Below are positions 58,989 through 64,000 of a stretch of DNA of 64,000 nt, in pieces. The translations under genes and the position numbers were made by a program. Under the pieces are notes generated by a model. That model saw nothing but the letters and a program-made list of their open reading frames with translations. It had not been told where the DNA came from and searched no databases. This stretch comes from Nitzschia sp. DOCU1 (taxonomy: Eukaryota > Bacillariophyta > Bacillariophyceae > Bacillariales > Bacillariaceae): NCBI GenBank assembly GCA_951394045.1, contig OX595986.1, positions 4,431,534-4,495,533 of the forward strand, in the 5' to 3' direction. Positions within the stretch are counted from its first letter, which is position 1. Each line of letters starts with the position of its first letter.

Positions 58989-59878
58989 ACCTTGCATCGT
59001 TATTGGTTGAGGCGACAGGCTTGTGTTTCTAAGTTTGGAAGACTGTTTTCGATGCGAGAAACAAGAAAGCTACATGCTGTATGTATGGTGAGATGACGTT
59101 CACACCGGACAGAGCCAGTCGATCGACAACCACGGGGTACATTGACAGGAATGCACTTCTACAGGGGACAGCCTTGATACTACATAGATATTTCTTCGGC
59201 CCGTCCAAGCTTTGTCGTAATCATCATCACCATGCTACCACTCCGTAGGCGTAGTCCTCACTTTAGCATCGATTCCACCGCCAATTTCGTCAACTTCGGC
59301 CAACCCTGCTATCGAGAATAGCAGGTAGGGTTGAAAAGATGAGATCCGAAGCTAGTAATAGCCGGCCATCCACTCCTTACAGAGTCCGACATCAAGTGCT
59401 CGAGAAGGAACAAGTTGGGTAGGTGGCTTTCCTTTGCAGTAATGATGGGCAAGACTCATTGCATCAAATCTACGATGAAAAAAAATCATATACTACCAGT
59501 ACTTTTTGAAAATAGTTTGGACTGTTTTGTTATTGTGGCATGTCATGGTCTGTAATTCCCCAGTCTCGCTTATCTCGAAGTAGGTTGGTCTCGGCGACTT
59601 GAGTCCTAAGATCCGTGCGTCTTGAGAACCGCTGTTTGTGCTGCATTATTTACGATGATCTCATCAACGGCTCGTCGGAAACATCCTTGTTTGGCGTGTT
59701 TGTATTCCATTCTTGTTTTTTTTCATTGGACGTTCCCTTTCATCACAATCACAAAGAGCTCTCTCCAAAAATGTTGGCCGCCCCCATCACAATGATGATA
59801 AGCTTAGTCGCTCCAAGGCATAATTTTAAGCAAACCAGCGGGAAGGAACTTTTGCGGGACCTCGGCCTACACAGAGTT
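58989..59878. other. Convergent intergenic region with a hairpin
   Basis: 890 bases between two 3' ends. A hairpin-forming sequence lies at 59303-59332. Open frames here (59615-59899 on the plus strand) look non-coding. Confidence 0.45.
59303..59332. repeat. Short hairpin, CCTGCTAT/ATAGCAGG
   Basis: CCTGCTAT and ATAGCAGG flank a 5-nt loop, and AACC/GGTT extends the stem after a 2-nt bulge. It is intergenic, about 315 bases past the nearest stop. Confidence 0.6.
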
Positions 59879-60595
59879 TCAAGAACGAATCCATATTAAC
59901 TGTGTTGAGAGTGTATACAGCAATATGTTCATCTCTGCTACAACACAACGTACCTTGTAATCAGCATAGTCCTCTCCATAGGTTTCCATGAGAAAAACTT
60001 CTTCCTTGTCCGTCTTCAAATCCAAAATATACCACAAGACGGCCGTCAACAACAATCGATCGATAGAATCCGTGACCATGGCCAGTCCCAGCATGACCGA
60101 CAACAAGGCCGAGTACATGGGATGACGCATTTGACTGTAAACTCCAGTCGTTTTGAGGGTGCCTCCGTCCGTAGGTTTTGGAAAGGGACTGAGGGAGTCA
60201 CTACCAAGATCAACGATACTCAACAATCCAATGGCGAGACCGCCCAAGAGAAACACAGGTGAAAGGACGAGACGAATTGGATCTCCCAGAACAGGGATGC
60301 CTCCTAGAACAATGGCGACCACGAGGAAGGCTTGCGCCGCAAAGTACACTTCACCACGCTTTCCCATTTCGCCTTGTTGAAGATTCTTTTGAACCTTGGA
60401 AGCATCGTATTTGGACAATTCCTTCATGGCACGATCCGCAGCGTCGGTCACAAAGGAAAAGTCAAAGCTGTCATTGTTCGACGACGACACAAAGACTGCT
60501 GCCGATCTAGTACGAGAGTTGGCGAGACGCGCCGAAGGAGCAAACGCAAAGACCGAAGGGGCCAGGGCAATGGTAAGAAGGGAAACAAGCTTCAT
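59879..60595 (-). CDS. Plastid-targeted ICMT/PEMT-like membrane methyltransferase, possible 54-nt intron
   Basis: From the ATG at 60595 the protein starts MKLVSLLTIALAPSVFA-FAPS, a textbook ASAFAP plastid signal. About four membrane helices follow. The C-terminal part has TTGVYSQMRHPMYSALLSVM and DKEEVFLMETYGEDYADYK, the RHPxY and E-E-x(4)-YG-x2-Y signature of isoprenylcysteine/phospholipid methyltransferases (AdoMet-binding). Near the end a GTACGT...AACACAG pair (59953-59900) could be spliced. It is 54 nt, a multiple of three, so both forms share the stop at 59879 (220 aa spliced, 238 aa unspliced). The spliced end is closer to the usual family end. The substrate is unknown. Confidence 0.85.
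   Translation of the reverse strand: MKLVSLLTIALAPSVFAFAPSARLANSRTRSAAVFVSSSNNDSFDFSFVTDAADRAMKELSKYDASKVQKNLQQGEMGKRGEVYFAAQAFLVVAIVLGGIPVLGDPIRLVLSPVFLLGGLAIGLLSIVDLGSDSLSPFPKPTDGGTLKTTGVYSQMRHPMYSALLSVMLGLAMVTDSIDRLLLTAVLWYILDLKTDKEEVFLMETYGEDYADYKVRCVVAEMNILLYTLSTQLIWIRS
59900..59953 (-). other. Possible 54-nt in-frame intron in the ICMT-like gene
   Basis: Donor GTACGT at 59953 and acceptor CAACACAG ending at 59900. It has no in-frame stop and a length divisible by three, so it cannot be proved from the frame alone. Confidence 0.6.
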
Positions 60596-61345
60596 GGTAT
60601 GTAGTGGCATGTAATGGAAGAATATGAAAAAATGGAAGAAGTCGATCCCAAACTGCCGATGATGGTTGCCAGATGGCAACGATCCTGTGACACGAAGGAG
60701 AAGCGAGAAAAGATATTTTTGACGCGCAACTCCGCGCGGTTGGAAAGATGACATCAGCCAACCAATCAAAATGGCGCGATCAGGTCTTGTCACAACAATG
60801 ACGGCCTTCCCTGCTGGCGCGCCCACTTTTTGAACGGAAATGCCTCTCGTGCCTCGTGGCCATTGGATGGAGGGTTCCTTTCGTTCCGCCTCCTCGGATG
60901 GTGCGTGTTCTATTTTTTTCTCTTGCGACAAAATTGCTCATAGTAGTGGTTGTGTCCATGCTTTGCTTGCGTCCGTTGGCACTACCCAGTCCATCACTTT
61001 GCTTATTGTTCCTTTTTCTGTCCCTTTTCGTAACCTCGATCATCTGCATCGCAACTTGTGACATTGCTCATCATTCACAGCAGGCAAGGGCCGACCTCAT
61101 TCGTTTGATCGCATTGTCCGAACCTTTTGCTTCTTCTTCTTCTTTTGCTTTCTGGAAGCCATTTATTTCGCGCCCTATTTGTCTTTCGAATTCAAACAGC
61201 AAACGGACCTTTACTGCCTGCATGCATGCATCGGCAGTGGAAGATCAGCATCCTAGGTCACATCAAAACTTCATCGACTGCGTCCACTCCCCTCTTCGGT
61301 CATTGTTCCAGCAGCAACCACAACAACCCTGACACCACGGATGCC
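60596..61345. other. Divergent intergenic region, ICMT-like and FHA-kinase genes
   Basis: 750 bases between divergent starts. TTC/TTCT tracts near 61125-61150 are simple sequence. Open frames on the plus strand could extend the kinase N-terminus to an ATG at 61226. Nothing else was recognised. Confidence 0.45.
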
Positions 61346-64000
61346 ATGACCCCTCATTTACCATTGCCTGCTGCTGCCGACCCACCGGCCTCGCCGCAAT
61401 TGAGCATTGACAGCATGTCACACGAACCATCGGCATTAGAGGTACGTCCATATAGGAATACGAACGGAAACGTGGATCGAGCAAAGCCCAAGCGTGCGGT
61501 GGGACTCGGGTGCCACACTTGTCGTGTTTCGTAGTCTCACGCTGTTTGTGCAGAACTCTCAGGCGTCGTCTCAGCTGATTCAAACACAAATCGAGTCATT
61601 GACACAAATGGACTGCACACAACAATCTCAGTTAGAAGAAACACCGTCGTCAATGACGCCATTGAGTCCACCGGCGCCTATTCCCTGGGCCCGGTTGGTG
61701 CCGTGTGTGCCTTCCAAAGAAAATGTGCCGGTAGATTTAGTGGCGGGACAGGCCGAGTACTGGCTGGGACGATCGTCGGCCAAGTGCGAGATTCCCATCA
61801 AACCGGGGACATCGCTATCCAAACGGGAACAAGCTATTCTTCAATGGGCACATTCCATGATCTCCAATCAACACTGTCGGATTGTCAACTTATCGTATAT
61901 CAATGCTAATACTAGCAGCAGTCGTGGGGGTGACGCTCCAAATCAGGGCGACGACGAGTCTAGTACCATGGACCAGGATGGATCCCCTTCGAAAAATCAA
62001 CAACAACACATGATGGAGAGCGGTCAGACGCCTGCGGGGCCCCAGATCTTACTAGAAGATCATTCCGGCAATGGCACTCTCGTCAACCAGACCGTCCACT
62101 TGCGCAAAGGGCATCAGAGACTGCTCCATAGTGGCGACGAGATTTGTCTCATCAATCCAGACACCTTGCGCAAACGCATACAGTCCAGTCGTCGCTTGCG
62201 ACAAGTACTACAGCACTATTCGTATGTGCTAGTCTTGTCCAACAAACCCAAACGGCCTTGTGTCAATCCACGAGCCATGAACTATGTAGGAGCACAACAA
62301 GCGTTGCCAGCAGGAGCAGCAGCATCCATCATGGACCGGGGTATTGCGTCCCCACGATCGGCACGGCGCATTGAGGCGCATTATGAACTTCGAGAAGTTC
62401 TGGGAGATGGAACGTCGGGGCAAGTTCGTCGGGCGATTCATCGCCAGTCAGGAAAAGAATTTGCCGTCAAGGTCATTTCGTTGCGACGACAATTGGATTT
62501 GACGTCGATGGAGCATGAAGTCAACATGATGCAATCCTTGGATCATCCGTATATTGTACAATTGGTTGATGTCTTTGTACATCCTGGCATTGCCATGTAT
62601 TTAGTCATGGAGCTGGTAGCTGGGGGAGACTTATTTGACCGTATTGTGCAACAGGAACGATACACAGAAGTGGATGCGAGGCGAGTCATGAGGCGTCTCT
62701 TGTCAGCGGTTCATTATCTTCATCAGACCAAGAATATTGTACACCGGGATTTGAAACCAGAGAATATTTTGTGCTCGTCCCCCACTCACGTCAAATTGGC
62801 GGACTTTGGTCTCGCCAAGATTATTCATTCCGATGGACTCAAGACGTTTTGCGGAACACCGCAGTACTTTGCCCCGGAAGTCTTGCAACGACGCACAACA
62901 GTAGCAGGTTCGGGGCGATATGGAAAGCCTGCCGATATTTGGTCTTTGGGTGTCATTTTGTACATCTTGTTGACGGGTCGACCGCCTTTTGAAGCAGCCT
63001 TGGATCCCCAGCTAGCGTTCGATGCCTTGGATTTTGAAGATCCTATTTGGAAGGACATGGAACAAGCCAAAGAACTTGTCCAGCAAATGCTTCGCTTGGA
63101 CCCCAAACGACGTATTACCGTGCGACAAGCTTGCGATCATCCTTGGATCAATATCGAAGACGGTGATACTCATGCTCATCCATTGGACGATCCTGCTGTA
63201 ACTGGCCGCAAACGTTTATTTCTGGAAGCCAAGAATTTTACTCCACCAGATCCAGAAGAAGGATCCAAGACGGCGGAAGGCTCGGAGGAAGACGATTCCA
63301 TTGTGTCAAAAGAGAGTCGGTTGTCCAAAGAAGACTTTGCAGCAGCTGCCACGTCCCACCAACGAGTGGAAAGCATCGACTTTGTCAATGTCAAGGTATT
63401 GGCAGAAGAGGCTGGAGAGCAAGGCTCGCCGTCCAAAATGTTAGAAGAACCATTGGCAGCCGAGAATCAAGAGGACAAGGAGGCCGATACGATGACTAGC
63501 CCCGATATTTCCCTGTCGGATCGTGTAGCTCGAGACTTGTCTGTGACACCGTCAGAGTGTGGAGAAGATGACCTTCCGCGATCACCACTGGCGGCGATGA
63601 ATCTCAATGAGCGTAGCAATCGTTTCCGTGATCACGTTTTGCGTCAACAACAACCAAACGACGACAATGGCAATACATCGCCCACTGGACGGGCTGCTCG
63701 CGATTCCAGCCAGGTTGCCGTGACTCCCACGGCATCCAATGTTCGGCCTACTGAGAAGTCTCTCGATGCTTCGGAATTTTGCAACGGTGAAGAGGAGGAA
63801 GACGATCCCATCCTTTCACAATTCAGTTCGGAACCTTCCAGCTTGGAGTCCTTTCCAGATAGTCCCGCCAAGGCTGAAGATACGGCTGCCCCGCAGCCCA
63901 AAGAGAAAACGTCAAAGGATTCTTCTGCCGCCGCAAGCAAAAAGAAGCGCAAACGCAAGAATGATGCGGAGGATGTAAAGGACAATGAAAACGACGACGA
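61346..64000 (+). CDS. FHA-domain Ser/Thr kinase, CHK2/Rad53-like, 3' end outside the window
   Basis: Exon 1 (61346-61441) joins exon 2 (61554 onward) over a 112-nt intron (GTACGT...GTGCAG). The frame then stays open to base 64000 without a stop. An FHA domain (about 100-215) shows YWLGRSS, ISNQHCRIVN and DHSGNGTLVNQT, with an acidic insert of about 45 residues in the middle. The kinase (about 309-565) has LGDGTSGQVRRA, FAVKVIS (catalytic Lys), VHRDLKPENIL (about 428-438), ADFGLAK, TFCGTPQYFAPEVL and ADIWSLGVILYILLTGRPPF. FHA plus CAMK-type kinase is the CHK2/Rad53/Cds1 layout, a DNA-damage checkpoint enzyme acting in the nucleus. The region after 565 is acidic and disordered. The start is uncertain (61346 or 61226). 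Confidence 0.88.
61442..61553 (+). other. Intron of the FHA-kinase gene
   Basis: 112-nt phase-0 intron, donor GTACGT and acceptor TTTGTGCAG. Confidence 0.8.

Overview
The window is nuclear DNA of a photosynthetic stramenopile, most likely a pennate diatom close to Phaeodactylum tricornutum. The species is an inference from gene content. The direct signs are compact intron-poor genes on both strands, short GT-AG introns (54-112 nt where resolved), and several pre-proteins with a signal peptide ending in an ASAF-like plastid-entry motif (IF-1, two TatA-like proteins, an ICMT-like methyltransferase, an NTF2-like protein, a lumenal protein). FEA1-type iron-assimilation domains, cycloeucalenol cycloisomerase and a piggyBac element also fit a diatom. 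About 38 genes or gene remnants were placed. Starts were set to ATG codons, and exon joins were read from GTAAGT-type donors and YAG acceptors that keep the frame.

Layout. 1-10.2 kb: a secretory/plastid-type ubiquitin protease (cut by the window edge), a ClC channel, a two-pore K+ channel, plastid IF-1 and an SMPD4-like protein. 10.8-21.4 kb: a CIA30-domain protein, a two-domain FEA1/phytotransferrin-like surface protein, an unknown protein, a BRAP2-like ubiquitin-pathway protein, an ankyrin protein, cycloeucalenol cycloisomerase and a SAYSD1-like ER protein. 22-30 kb: a zinc-ribbon protein, the telomere CST subunit STN1, a SET-domain methyltransferase, a Golgi glycosyltransferase-like protein and a Popeye-domain protein. 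30.5-41.5 kb: an aftiphilin-like clathrin/AP-1 accessory protein with about twenty FGxF motifs, NDUFAF1, a TMEM223-like protein, an AASDH/Ebony-type acyl-activating enzyme, an intron-containing tRNA-Leu(CAG), and an unknown protein with four CysRS-like modules. 41.6-47.4 kb: a decayed GT60-type glycosyltransferase beside a 4.2-kb piggyBac-type element. That element has TTAA flanks, an intact-looking transposase and a second conserved-looking ORF, and it appears to have split another host reading frame. 47.6-64 kb: a PRXL2-type thioredoxin-fold protein, pescadillo, two tandem TatA-like genes, a surface protein, a TrmK-like tRNA methyltransferase, a Tat-dependent lumenal protein, an NTF2-like plastid protein, an ICMT-like plastid methyltransferase, and an FHA-kinase (CHK2/Rad53 type) running off the right edge.

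How the genes fit together. There are no operons; neighbours are mostly divergent or convergent pairs. Two loose themes recur. Plastid protein handling is represented by a possible periplastid deubiquitinase, IF-1, two Tat translocase subunits and a twin-arginine lumenal substrate, concentrated at 51-61 kb. Mitochondrial complex I assembly is represented by NDUFAF1, a second CIA30 protein and a TMEM223-like protein. The most unusual locus is the piggyBac element with its accessory gene, palindromic subterminal repeats and the damaged genes around it.
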